Shown here: piece after piece, positions 28,417 through 36,628 of the stretch
Layout: each line of letters starts with the position of its first letter
Numbering within the stretch: position 1 is the stretch's first letter
Assembly: GCA_028818225.1 (NCBI GenBank)
Contig: JAPPOG010000045.1
Location: forward strand, 62,001-126,000
Origin: Gammaproteobacteria bacterium
GTDB lineage: Bacteria > Pseudomonadota > Gammaproteobacteria > Pseudomonadales > Pseudohongiellaceae
DNA: 64,000 nt
Reading direction: 5' to 3'
Program-made: the position numbers and the translations under genes
Notes under the pieces: generated by a model
The model's input: the letters and a program-made list of their open reading frames with translations, nothing else
What the model was told of the DNA's origin: nothing
Databases searched by the model: none

Positions 28417-29067
28417 TTAGAAAGATTTACCGATAGTAAATATAACTGCCTCACTTTCATCTGGTCGGCCAGCAGAATCCAGTTGGTCTGATAGCTCATC
28501 ACTGCTGAATATTGCAGCGACACCGATATCGATTTCAGAGATGGTAGTGCCCCAACCGATCTCTATGTAGTCGCCATCGAATTCATCACCAAAAGTTCCA
28601 AAGGTTCCGTATATACCGTTCTCCGCAGTGTAGGTCAGTTCCAGAAAATCATAATCCTGTTCCGCACCAAAGCCGCCCCATTCCCCAACTGAATAGCCAA
28701 GGCTAAGCGGCCCGTAACCTAGGCTGAAGTTAACTTCTTCATAGGTGTCGTCGAATTCTCCAGTGTAGTAGTAACCAGTGAAGCCAACGCCTACTGTGAA
28801 GCCGCCGTCGAACTCATAGTTGTAGCCGAAATAACCATCGACCTCTAATCCATCACCAACATCGGCAGCCCAGCTACCAATGTAGAAGCCACTCTCATCT
28901 TCCCAATCAACTCCAACAGATCCAGAGGATTCTTTTTGCAGGATTCCGCGGAAGTAGTATTCGGACGCCCAGCCGATGTTATAGGACAACTCCGCATACG
29001 CTGAGTTGGCAAGCAATCCACTCGATGCCAGGATCAAGCCAGCAAACAGGTGAGTTAATTTCTTCAT
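28417..29067 (-). CDS. TorF-family putative porin (TIGR02001)
   Basis: A 216-residue outer-membrane protein with a signal peptide (LTHLFAGLILASSGLLANSAYA). The mature start LSYNIGWASEYYFRGI and the end VIFTIGKSF, with terminal Phe, are characteristic of TIGR02001 barrels. The body alternates aromatic and acidic residues. In many proteobacteria the family sits near glnK-amtB, suggesting a link with nitrogen uptake; those genes are not in this window. The upstream region has a sigma-54-type promoter and NtrC-like half-sites, which fits. Confidence 0.88.
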   Translation of the reverse strand: MKKLTHLFAGLILASSGLLANSAYAELSYNIGWASEYYFRGILQKESSGSVGVDWEDESGFYIGSWAADVGDGLEVDGYFGYNYEFDGGFTVGVGFTGYYYTGEFDDTYEEVNFSLGYGPLSLGYSVGEWGGFGAEQDYDFLELTYTAENGIYGTFGTFGDEFDGDYIEIGWGTTISEIDIGVAAIFSSDELSDQLDSAGRPDESEAVIFTIGKSF

Positions 29068-29143
29068 TTCTTCCTCCAGATAAATAAGCGATGCAACAAG
29101 CCAGGCTTGCTGACAAAAATCGTGTTAGTAACCTAAAGGATTT

Positions 29144-29159
29144 AGCAAAGAGCTTGCCA
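29144..29159 (-). promoter_or_regulatory. Sigma-54-type promoter upstream of the porin
   Basis: On the minus strand TGGCAAG-CTCT-TTGCT fits the -24/-12 consensus TGGCACG-N4-TTGCW with one mismatch, including the exact GG-N10-GC spacing. A transcript would start about 12 bases downstream, near 29133, about 65 bases before the start codon. Confidence 0.6.
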
Positions 29160-29231
29160 AAATTCTGAACGCTGCGTATTTACTGGGTTTATGGGAATTA
29201 GCGCAAAAAACGCATGCATGATCCGCAACAA

Positions 29232-29272
29232 ATTGGTGCAGGAATGAGGGCGCACCAAAGCACTGCACCAAT
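29232..29272. promoter_or_regulatory. NtrC-like activator sites
   Basis: ATTGGTGCAG and CTGCACCAAT form a perfect 10-base inverted repeat, with a third GCACCAA between them. The half-sites GCACCA/TGGTGC match those of NtrC. The minus-strand stretch TGCAGTGCTTTGGTGCG resembles the full 17-base NtrC dyad with four mismatches at most. They lie 75-115 bases upstream of the sigma-54 box, a normal enhancer distance. Confidence 0.5.
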
Positions 29273-29375
29273 AAGAGGCACGGCAGCTAACAAATCAAAA
29301 TAGAAGAGCGAAGAGCAGACTATTCAGCAACCCCAAGATACAGGACTAAGCGTGGAGCCAAGTCCTGAGCTGATA

Positions 29376-29687
29376 CTACAGTCGTAACTCTTCACTCGGT
29401 TCGTGCATTGCCTGCAATGAAGCCTCAGCATTTCGAGAGCTCAAATTCATTCTGTTGATCACCATACGATCATGCAGACGAGTGACAATGTTGCTGCCAC
29501 TTTTCGCAAACAGAAAAGGCAGGAAGGCATGGATCAAGCACATGACGGCACCGAGAAAAAGTGCGCAAGTAAAAGAAAGCGCATGCACCATATGCTGAAA
29601 GTAAGTTTCGTCGACACTTTTTAAATGCCTGCCGAAAGCCCCAGTTAAAGAAACTCGCGTCGACGACTTACTCACATTCCCCCTCAT
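29376..29687 (-). CDS. DUF6356-like small membrane protein
   Basis: A 103-residue protein. The segment FGRHLKSVDETYFQHMVHALSF followed by a single hydrophobic helix (CALFLGAVMCLIHAFLPFLF) and SGSNIVTRLHDRM matches what I know of DUF6356 proteins. The function is unknown. The track start is ATG at 29687; a GTG at 29675 preceded by GAGGGGG is an alternative and would remove four residues. It diverges from the Lrp-family regulator. Confidence 0.72.
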   Translation of the reverse strand: MRGNVSKSSTRVSLTGAFGRHLKSVDETYFQHMVHALSFTCALFLGAVMCLIHAFLPFLFAKSGSNIVTRLHDRMVINRMNLSSRNAEASLQAMHEPSEELRL

Positions 29688-29833
29688 CAGTGATTCAGTT
29701 TCCTTGAATCACGCTGCATCCAATGTGTGCCAGCATAGCAAACTTGCTTTAAATTTTTTTGCTAATATTCTAATAGAGTACGATAAATTGAGAATTTATT
29801 ATTAAAATTAAGCTATTTTTAGAATTTTTTACT

Positions 29834-30301
29834 ATGGATAAGATAGATAATAAAATTTTACAGCTATTACAGCAGAATGGTGAGCTCTCAACCGCTGAAA
29901 TTGCTGCGGCTGTGGGCCTTTCCACGACCCCTTGCTGGCGTCGAATACAGCGCATGGAGCAGGAAGGAATAATCGAAAATCGGGTTGTTTTGCTCAACCG
30001 ACAAAAGCTAAATCTGGGAATTGATGTTTTTGTGGCAGTGAAGACAAGCCAGCACAACTTGGAATGGTTATCGGAATTTTCGGCCGAAGTATCGAAATTT
30101 GATGAAGTGGTTGAATTCTATCGTATGGCGGGAGAGTCTGATTACCTGCTGCGGGTCGTGGTTCCTGATATTCCTGCCTTTGACAGTTTCTACAAAAAGC
30201 TCGTTCAGTCCAGCGGACACGCCGATGTTTCTTCCAGTTTTGCCATGGAACAAATCAAGTTCACTACTGCGCTCCCACTAAACTACATTCAGACCTCTTA
30301 G
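29834..30301 (+). CDS. Lrp/AsnC-family transcriptional regulator
   Basis: A 155-residue protein with the N-terminal helix-turn-helix MDKIDNKILQLLQQNGELST and AEIAAAVGLSTTPCWRRIQRM, then the RAM ligand-binding domain (VAVKTSQHN, VVEFYRMAGESDYLLRVVVPD, SSFAMEQIKFTTALPL). Such proteins respond to amino acids and control metabolic genes, often next door or divergent. The target is not evident here; the divergent DUF6356 gene and the downstream hydrolase are the neighbours. Confidence 0.93.
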   Translation: MDKIDNKILQLLQQNGELSTAEIAAAVGLSTTPCWRRIQRMEQEGIIENRVVLLNRQKLNLGIDVFVAVKTSQHNLEWLSEFSAEVSKFDEVVEFYRMAGESDYLLRVVVPDIPAFDSFYKKLVQSSGHADVSSSFAMEQIKFTTALPLNYIQTS

Positions 30302-30436
30302 GTCGGGAAGCTTTTCCAATCCGACAGGCAATGCTTAGCCAGTAGCTAAGAGCCGATTACTCAAGTTAATATCAAGCACCTGTCCAGAATAGCAAACAGA
30401 TAATGTTTGGATAAAAACAACGCGCGGAGAAAAATA

Positions 30437-31756
30437 ATGAAAAATGATTCCCCCGTGCAACTTGACAAAGTTGCCCTCTCCTTTTTTACAGCTCTTTTAT
30501 TTTTTACTGGCGGTGTCTTTGCCGATACCTCCTGGCCACAAACTGAAACAGGAGCAAGCTCTGCCGGATTTTCCGAAGAGGGAATTGCCAAGCTGGATGC
30601 GGCCATGGAACAAATTGTCGCCGATCAGGATGTTGCTGGCATGATCTGGATGCTCGCAAAAGATGGCGAAGTGGCAACTTTCGAAACTGCTGGGCTTGCT
30701 CGTGTCAATGATCAAACGCTTATGACAAAAGACACACTTTTTCGAATTTACTCGATGACGAAACCCGTTACCGGAGTTGCGTTAATGATGCTTTATGAAG
30801 AAGGTCTCTGGCAGTTTGATGACCCTGTCAGTAAATACATTCCGGAGTTCGCCAATCTGAATGTATTGGAAAGTTATGATGATGAAGGAAATGTCGAACT
30901 GGTTCCCTTGGAACGGCAACCGACAATGCGGGAGCTCCTTAATCACTCGGCTGGCTTCGGCTATGGTCTTGGCGGAAGCGACCCGGTCAATAATGCCTTC
31001 AGGGATCAGGGGGTTTTAGCATCTGCAGATCTCGATGAACTGGTGGAGAAAGTAGCCGGCATTCCACTTCTCTCCCAACCCGGTGAACAATACTACTATT
31101 CTGTGGCGGTCGACCTGCAGGGTTACATCGTTCAGGAATTATCCGGTCAAAAGTATGGAGACTTCCTGAAGGAGCGTATCTTCGAACCTCTGGGTATGAG
31201 TGACACAGGATTTTATGTCCGTGATGAAGACGAATATCGCTTTGCCGAAGTTCACAATTGGGATGAAGAGCGCAATCGTTTGGTGCAACGCCCCCATCGT
31301 ACTGACCGACCGAGCTATCTCGATCCTGATCGACTGGAATCCGGGGGAGGGGGCCTGGTTTCCTCGACCCATGACTACGCAAGATTCCTGCAAATGCTGG
31401 TCAATGAAGGGGAACTGGATGGGGCACGGATCCTGACACCAGAGTCTATTCGTATCATGCGTACCAATAGCCTGCGTGATGAGCTAAATCTTAACGGTGG
31501 CCGAGATCGACCTGGAAGACCGGGTATTGGATTTGGCGTTGATTTCGCCGTGGTCTACGATCCGGAACTGGCAGGCACTGCACAGGGCCCTGGTACTTAT
31601 TATTGGAGTGGTGCTGCCGGTACCTGGTTCTGGATTGATCCAACCCAGGACATGTTCTGGTTGGGAATGATTCAAGCGCAGGGACAACGCCGACCAGGTG
31701 CTGCCAACATGCGCCAGGTAGCGGTTGATCTAATCTACGACAGCCTGGCAAAGTAG
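30437..31756 (+). CDS. Class C beta-lactamase-like serine hydrolase
   Basis: The ATG at 30437 with GGAG upstream is preferred over the track start; it gives 439 residues with a signal peptide (ALSFFTALLFFTGGVFA). The nucleophile motif is SMTK (near residue 105) in FRIYSMTKPVTGVALM, and YYYSVAVD is the likely Tyr motif region. A conserved RELLNHSAGFGYG and GAAGTWFWIDP near the C terminus fit the beta-lactamase/EstB family. Members are esterases or D-amino peptidases rather than resistance enzymes in most cases. It converges with the GST gene, one base apart. Confidence 0.88.
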   Translation: MKNDSPVQLDKVALSFFTALLFFTGGVFADTSWPQTETGASSAGFSEEGIAKLDAAMEQIVADQDVAGMIWMLAKDGEVATFETAGLARVNDQTLMTKDTLFRIYSMTKPVTGVALMMLYEEGLWQFDDPVSKYIPEFANLNVLESYDDEGNVELVPLERQPTMRELLNHSAGFGYGLGGSDPVNNAFRDQGVLASADLDELVEKVAGIPLLSQPGEQYYYSVAVDLQGYIVQELSGQKYGDFLKERIFEPLGMSDTGFYVRDEDEYRFAEVHNWDEERNRLVQRPHRTDRPSYLDPDRLESGGGGLVSSTHDYARFLQMLVNEGELDGARILTPESIRIMRTNSLRDELNLNGGRDRPGRPGIGFGVDFAVVYDPELAGTAQGPGTYYWSGAAGTWFWIDPTQDMFWLGMIQAQGQRRPGAANMRQVAVDLIYDSLAK

Positions 31757-31757
31757 T

Positions 31758-32405
31758 TTAATCAGGGATCGGCACGGATAAGTCCTGAGGGACGGCATAG
31801 CCTTTTTGTACCGCTGGCCTATTCGCGATTCGAATATACCAATCTTTGAGTCGCGGATAGTTGTTTAAATCCATTTGTTGAAATTCGTAGCGGGATATCC
31901 ATGGCCAGGTGGCGATATCAACGATGGAGTAGTCTCGCACAATAAAATCTCTTTCTTTTAGCCGATCCTCAAGAACTTGATAGAGCCTCGCGTTTTCTTT
32001 GCTGTATCGCTCTTCCGCGTATGGTGCCTTACCTGGATTAAATTTTACGAAGTGATGGGTCTGGCCAAGCATTGGCCCGATATGCCCCATCTGAAACATT
32101 AACCATTCCATCTGCTTCCAGTATTCTGGCCCCATTGCTGCCATTAATTTACCGGTCTTATTCGCCAGGTACATGAGTATGGCGCCGGACTCCATCATCT
32201 TCGCTCCGGTCTCATGATCGATGATTGCCGGAATCTTGTTATTCGGGCTAAAGGCAACAAAAGCCGGATCGAGCTGATCGCCCTTGGTAATATCGACAGG
32301 AATTACCCGATAAGGTAATTCCAATTCTTCCAGCATGATCGAGACTTTGCGTCCATTCGGTGTTGCCCAGGTATATAAGTCAATACCTTTATAGTCTTCT
32401 GCCAT
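31758..32405 (-). CDS. Glutathione S-transferase (YghU/YfcG-like)
   Basis: The ATG at 32405 (MAEDYKGIDLYTWATPNGRK) with GAGAG upstream is a better start than the track's 32483, giving 215 residues. The N-terminal thioredoxin-like domain has TPNGRKVSIMLEELELPY and the cis-Pro region NNKIPAIID followed by ESGAILMYLA. The helical C-terminal domain includes SIVDIATWPWI. The TPNGRK block resembles E. coli disulfide-reductase GSTs of the Nu class. Confidence 0.88.
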   Translation of the reverse strand: MAEDYKGIDLYTWATPNGRKVSIMLEELELPYRVIPVDITKGDQLDPAFVAFSPNNKIPAIIDHETGAKMMESGAILMYLANKTGKLMAAMGPEYWKQMEWLMFQMGHIGPMLGQTHHFVKFNPGKAPYAEERYSKENARLYQVLEDRLKERDFIVRDYSIVDIATWPWISRYEFQQMDLNNYPRLKDWYIRIANRPAVQKGYAVPQDLSVPIPD

Positions 32406-32673
32406 TACGATTGCTCTCTCTGTTTGTCTTAAACATCGAAAATTTTTTACACAAGCGAAACAGGATGCAGCCTCGCTAAACAAAAGTAAAATCCTGCTGG
32501 GTTACTGAGCAATGAGAAATCCAGCTCCCTCCGCCCAAGAACAAGTGGTCTAAAGCTGATGTCCAGTTACTCAATAGCAGGAAATGGCTGCCCCGATCAG
32601 GTAATCTAAAGGCGATTGCCCGGTTCTGTATTTCTGAGTATCCTGAGTAACCCTGCCATTCAGCCTTGAAACC

Positions 32674-34020
32674 ATGCGTAAAGCCTTATCCTACAGTGTG
32701 CAGTCTCTTTTTTCCCTGACTCTGGCTTTAAACAGTGCCGCAGGTATAGCTCAGGGTGAAGGGGATCCCAATGCATGGATTTGGCCAAACAATTTCGCCC
32801 ATGCTCAGTTGGAGCAACTCGTAGAGGAAGGCAAACTGGCACTGCGCAATAATGAAATAATTTCTGCAGAAAGACGATTTTCTGAAGCTATTCAAGTCGC
32901 CAAAGTAAATTATGGACTGAACAGCGCAGAACAAATTCCTGCTCTCGAGTTGATGATTGAAACCCTGATTGCACAGGGTAATTGGGACGCTGTGGATTCT
33001 CAGCTGGAATACTATGGCTGGCTAAACCGACTCAGCCAGAAAAATAACTTAGATAGTTATCTGTCTGGCCTCGAAGGGATGAGCCGATTGTTGCTCACCG
33101 CGTCCGCAAATACTAATAACCCTCGAAGTGTTCGATATCTCATCGCGGCAAAAAATTTGAACTGGAATGCGGTAGATGCGATTGAATCTGTTCTTGGCAA
33201 AAATAGTCTGCGTTTGACTCCCTGGCTTTACAATATCGTGCTCGCTCATTATTACCAGAGCAGTATTACCAAGCGACGCGGAATGACTAGTTATGAATAC
33301 AAATCTGATGATGAAAAAATTGTCAGCGGTTGGTCGCTTCGGAAAAACGAATCCATGCGTATTAGTTATTCCATCGGAAATGATTTGTTAGAACGAATTC
33401 GACAGATTCATCAGAATAATCCCCAATCGATTCCAGAAACGGAAGGATTAATCCTTGTCTATCTTGGTGACTGGGAGATACTGTTCGGTAATAAAACCCG
33501 TGCATTGAGTTTCTATAATGCGGCCAATTCTGCATTTATAGACAGTGGTGTAAGGCAGGGGGCTGTTAATCAATTCTTCGCAAAAACCACAGTGCTGCCA
33601 GCAGAAACCCTTCAGATCCAGTTTGCTGAGAACGGCGAGGAAAATCGGCTTGAATTTGTTGCTTGGTCCCCAAATTATGTTGCCACCGCCACACCAACTT
33701 CGCAGCAAAAAAACTTGATTCCGGTTGAACCAGAATACAACGCATTAGTGCGCTTTAACCTGGATTCTCTTGGCAGCAGTTTGCGCGCCACGGAATCGGC
33801 AGCGAGAATGGTGATAGCCTTATCAGATTTACAGGTTATTAGCTCTACACCAGACAATAGTTTTGTGAAAGACTTGGTCAGGAATGAGATAAACTTGTTA
33901 CAGTTCCGGCCAAAGTTTGAAAATGGTATGCCGGTAGGCAAGAATAATATTGAAATGGAATACCGGTTTTCTCCAGCAATTAGTACATTAAACATTACTC
34001 AGCATGAATCAACTCAGTAA
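32674..34020 (+). CDS. Periplasmic TPR-like protein with TonB-C-like end
   Basis: A 448-residue protein with a signal peptide (LFSLTLALNSAAGIAQ). Residues 50-150 read as helical repeats (QLEQLVEEGKLALRNNEIISAERRF, then ALELMIETLIAQGNWDAVDSQL), like tetratricopeptides. The last ~120 residues differ: a short beta-rich segment ending LLQFRPKFENGMPVGKN and MEYRFSP, similar in pattern to the C-terminal domain of TonB-like proteins. I do not recognise a named family. The next gene, a lipoprotein, overlaps its end by 17 bases. Confidence 0.65.
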   Translation: MRKALSYSVQSLFSLTLALNSAAGIAQGEGDPNAWIWPNNFAHAQLEQLVEEGKLALRNNEIISAERRFSEAIQVAKVNYGLNSAEQIPALELMIETLIAQGNWDAVDSQLEYYGWLNRLSQKNNLDSYLSGLEGMSRLLLTASANTNNPRSVRYLIAAKNLNWNAVDAIESVLGKNSLRLTPWLYNIVLAHYYQSSITKRRGMTSYEYKSDDEKIVSGWSLRKNESMRISYSIGNDLLERIRQIHQNNPQSIPETEGLILVYLGDWEILFGNKTRALSFYNAANSAFIDSGVRQGAVNQFFAKTTVLPAETLQIQFAENGEENRLEFVAWSPNYVATATPTSQQKNLIPVEPEYNALVRFNLDSLGSSLRATESAARMVIALSDLQVISSTPDNSFVKDLVRNEINLLQFRPKFENGMPVGKNNIEMEYRFSPAISTLNITQHESTQ

Positions 34021-34285
34021 ATTTTCAAGCACGATATTCTTATTCGTAGCTGCAACACTGCTGCTTACTGCCTGTGCAGCACCAGGCGAAGGCAGCAGCA
34101 ACAGAATGCCTACTGATGCTGAAGTCGAACAATACAATGCTTCAGTAGCTCCGAGTGAGCATATTGTTTGTCGAAATGAACGCCCGGTAGGAAGTCATAT
34201 TCCCCAGCGCGTGTGCCGCCGAGTCGCCGACATGGAAGCCGTTTCCACCTTGCAACGCGAAGAATTACGCAGGATATTGCGTTAA
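34004..34285 (+). CDS. Small lipoprotein with CRxERPVGSHIPQRVCR motif
   Basis: A 93-residue protein with a lipobox (LLLTAC). The mature part contains VCRNERPVGSHIPQRVCRR, a block seen in a group of uncharacterised proteobacterial lipoproteins; the two cysteines may form a disulfide. It overlaps the end of the TPR-like gene by 17 bases in another frame, so the two are translationally coupled and may act together at the envelope. Its stop overlaps the convergent threonine synthase by four bases. Confidence 0.75.
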   Translation: MNQLSKFSSTIFLFVAATLLLTACAAPGEGSSNRMPTDAEVEQYNASVAPSEHIVCRNERPVGSHIPQRVCRRVADMEAVSTLQREELRRILR

Positions 34286-35511
34286 GAATTCCTGATAAAC
34301 TCATAATCAATGGGTTCCGATAGATCGATTGTCTGGTGTTCTGACTGCATCGGATATTTCAATCCAGTAGCACAGTTGAATAGCATTACCTGTTCATCAG
34401 ATTTAATTCGGCCGCTTTTCAATTCCTGTTTTAATGCAGCGAGAGTCGCTGCTCCCTCTGGACATAACAGGATGCCTTCTTTCCTGGCACACTCCTGATG
34501 AGCAGCATTGATAGCTGCATCGCTAACTGCCACGGCAAAACCATTACTCTCTCTCACAGCATCCAAGATGAGGAAATCTCCAACGGCAGCCGGTACTCGG
34601 ATCCCTGCTGCGATTGTTGCCGCATCTTGCCAGGGCTCTGCATGTCGTTCTCCCTCTTCAAAGGCCTTGACAATTGGTGCGCAGCCTTCCGCCTGCACCG
34701 CCACCATACGCGGTCGTTTCGAGCCAATCCAGCCGATGGCTTCCAGTTCATTGAAGGCTTTCCACATGCCAATAAGGCCGGTACCCCCACCCGTAGGGTA
34801 AAGTATGACATCCGGCAAAGACCAATCCATTTGTTCGGCCAGCTCCAGTCCCATGGTCTTCTTTCCTTCTATTCGATAAGGCTCTTTCAACGTTGAAGTA
34901 TCAAACCAGCCCATGATTTCTTTGCCTTCGCCAACAATCTTCCCGCAGTCATTAATGTAGCCGTTAGCAAGAAAGGTCCTGGCACCCTGGAAAGCGATTT
35001 CTTCGATATTTACTTCAGGAGTATCTTCTGGGCAGAAAACATAGGTATCAATGCCAGCCCTCGAACAATAAGCAGCAAGTGCAGCACCTGCGTTACCATT
35101 AGTTGGCATAGCCATGCACTTTACTCCCAGCTCTTTAGCCATTGCAACGGCAAGCGCAAGCCCTCGGGCTTTAAAGGAGCCTGTTGGTAAACGTCCTTCA
35201 TCTTTTATCAAAATTTCACCGCAGGCCAACTCCTTCTGCAAATTATTGGCAGGAAGAATTGGCGTCATCACCTCTCCCAGTCTTACCACGTTTTCCGATT
35301 TCCTCACCGGAAGAAATTCTCGATAACGCCAGAATTCAGGTGCCCGGTTTAAGAGATCTTGCTTGCTTATTGCCCTCGATAAAGCATCGAGATCATAGCG
35401 AACCAGCAAAGGTTTTCCTGCTTCAGAAAGGCCATGTAATTCATTAGCCGGATATTTTTTACCGGTATAACTGCATTCAAGATGGGTAACAAAGGTCGGG
35501 TACTCTTTCAT
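34282..35511 (-). CDS. thrC: Threonine synthase (short form)
   Basis: A 409-residue PLP enzyme of fold type II. The N-terminal region has a THLECSYTGKKYPANELHGL block, the PLP-binding lysine lies in LPTGSFKARG, and a phosphate-binding stretch follows (PTGGGTGLIGMWKA). It converts O-phosphohomoserine to threonine. This form resembles the archaeal/Bacillus-type enzyme, not the long E. coli ThrC, and it is not linked to thrA or thrB, so an assimilatory role or action on another substrate is possible. Confidence 0.82.
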   Translation of the reverse strand: MKEYPTFVTHLECSYTGKKYPANELHGLSEAGKPLLVRYDLDALSRAISKQDLLNRAPEFWRYREFLPVRKSENVVRLGEVMTPILPANNLQKELACGEILIKDEGRLPTGSFKARGLALAVAMAKELGVKCMAMPTNGNAGAALAAYCSRAGIDTYVFCPEDTPEVNIEEIAFQGARTFLANGYINDCGKIVGEGKEIMGWFDTSTLKEPYRIEGKKTMGLELAEQMDWSLPDVILYPTGGGTGLIGMWKAFNELEAIGWIGSKRPRMVAVQAEGCAPIVKAFEEGERHAEPWQDAATIAAGIRVPAAVGDFLILDAVRESNGFAVAVSDAAINAAHQECARKEGILLCPEGAATLAALKQELKSGRIKSDEQVMLFNCATGLKYPMQSEHQTIDLSEPIDYEFIRNS

Positions 35512-35541
35512 TCGGTTTAATCCTGAAGTAAGCGCATCGAA

Positions 35542-36075
35542 CTAGAGGCGAAACATCTTATCGATGACTCCATCGTCTTTAAACGCATGGTAAAGCGCTG
35601 CGCTAATATGCAAGGCGACGACGGCAAGCAGCGCCCAGCATGTCCATAGATGAATATCAGAGAAGAGAATATTCAAGTCATCGTTTTCCTCTGACCAGCC
35701 TGGTAAATCCACTAACCACCAGAGAGTAGTCTCCCAGCCGCTATATGCGGAAGAAAGATAACCACTAATACAACATGCGATTAGCAAAAAATAAGTTAAT
35801 AGGTGGTCCACATCTGCCAATTTTTCCAAACGAGTTTTATTTGCCTGGATTGATTGTTCCCTGCCATACACTCTCATCGCAATCATAGTGACGACTATCG
35901 CTAACAGGGTAATACCAATGTTCTTGTGTAGTTGAAAAGGTAACTGTCGGTAAGTGAATACATCGGATGGTAGTGGCAGGGACAACATCCACCAACTCGA
36001 GACAAATAAAAAGAAGACCGAGGTGGCAGTTATCCAGTGCATGATGACTTTTGATCGGGGCAACTGTTTAGCCAC
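35542..36075 (-). CDS. Cytochrome b561-type membrane protein
   Basis: A 177-residue protein with four hydrophobic helices. Histidines in KVIMHWITA, PFQLHKNIG and VVALHISAALYHAF lie where CybB-type proteins bind haem. It would move electrons between quinol and a periplasmic or membrane partner. It overlaps the upstream gene by one base and is the last gene of a four-gene minus-strand operon with the two amidohydrolases. Confidence 0.86.
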   Translation of the reverse strand: MAKQLPRSKVIMHWITATSVFFLFVSSWWMLSLPLPSDVFTYRQLPFQLHKNIGITLLAIVVTMIAMRVYGREQSIQANKTRLEKLADVDHLLTYFLLIACCISGYLSSAYSGWETTLWWLVDLPGWSEENDDLNILFSDIHLWTCWALLAVVALHISAALYHAFKDDGVIDKMFRL

Positions 36076-36620
36076 TATGCCTCACTCCCTGATTGTTCAT
36101 TCAGGTGCGCCAGCGCGGCCGCGAGCAGCGTCGCATGAACAAAGAACCACAACAAGCTTGGCCACAAATACTGGGCACGAAGCAATGGGCCGGTATTACT
36201 TGCTGCTACAAAGACCAGCAAATCAATAAGCAAGAGTACGCCTAAACAAGTTTTCAATGAGAGCGAATTTGTATTGGAATTTGCAGCTACACTAATTCCC
36301 AGGTAGATCGACGACACCGCGAACAGCGACCCCAGCAATGAAAATAGCATCATTGCTGGCCGGAACCAGTCCGGAGAAGAGACCAGGGTGATTTGAACAT
36401 TGCTTACCAGCAGCTCGCACTCCCGCAAGCTCAGACCTTCTTCTTCCAACTCATCAGCTCTGCAATCAGCAGCAACACCTTGTGCCGCGACCGAGCCCGG
36501 CGTAATGACCAATTGCTTAAGTAATTCGTTGCCATGCTGAGCGAGCAGCAATATGCCGAACAGAACCACAACCAAGCCTATCCATTTCGAATTAATGCCG
36601 CTTCCTGCCTTAGTGGTCAT
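36075..36620 (-). CDS. Four-helix membrane protein, unknown function
   Basis: A 181-residue protein with one hydrophobic helix near the N terminus (WIGLVVVLFGILLLA), a periplasmic loop with two cysteines (DCRADELEEEGLSLRECE), and three more helices. I do not recognise a family. It lies between the amidohydrolases and cytochrome b561 with one-base or eight-base spacing, so it is part of the same transcript. Confidence 0.68.
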   Translation of the reverse strand: MTTKAGSGINSKWIGLVVVLFGILLLAQHGNELLKQLVITPGSVAAQGVAADCRADELEEEGLSLRECELLVSNVQITLVSSPDWFRPAMMLFSLLGSLFAVSSIYLGISVAANSNTNSLSLKTCLGVLLLIDLLVFVAASNTGPLLRAQYLWPSLLWFFVHATLLAAALAHLNEQSGSEA

Positions 36621-36628
36621 TTAATACT

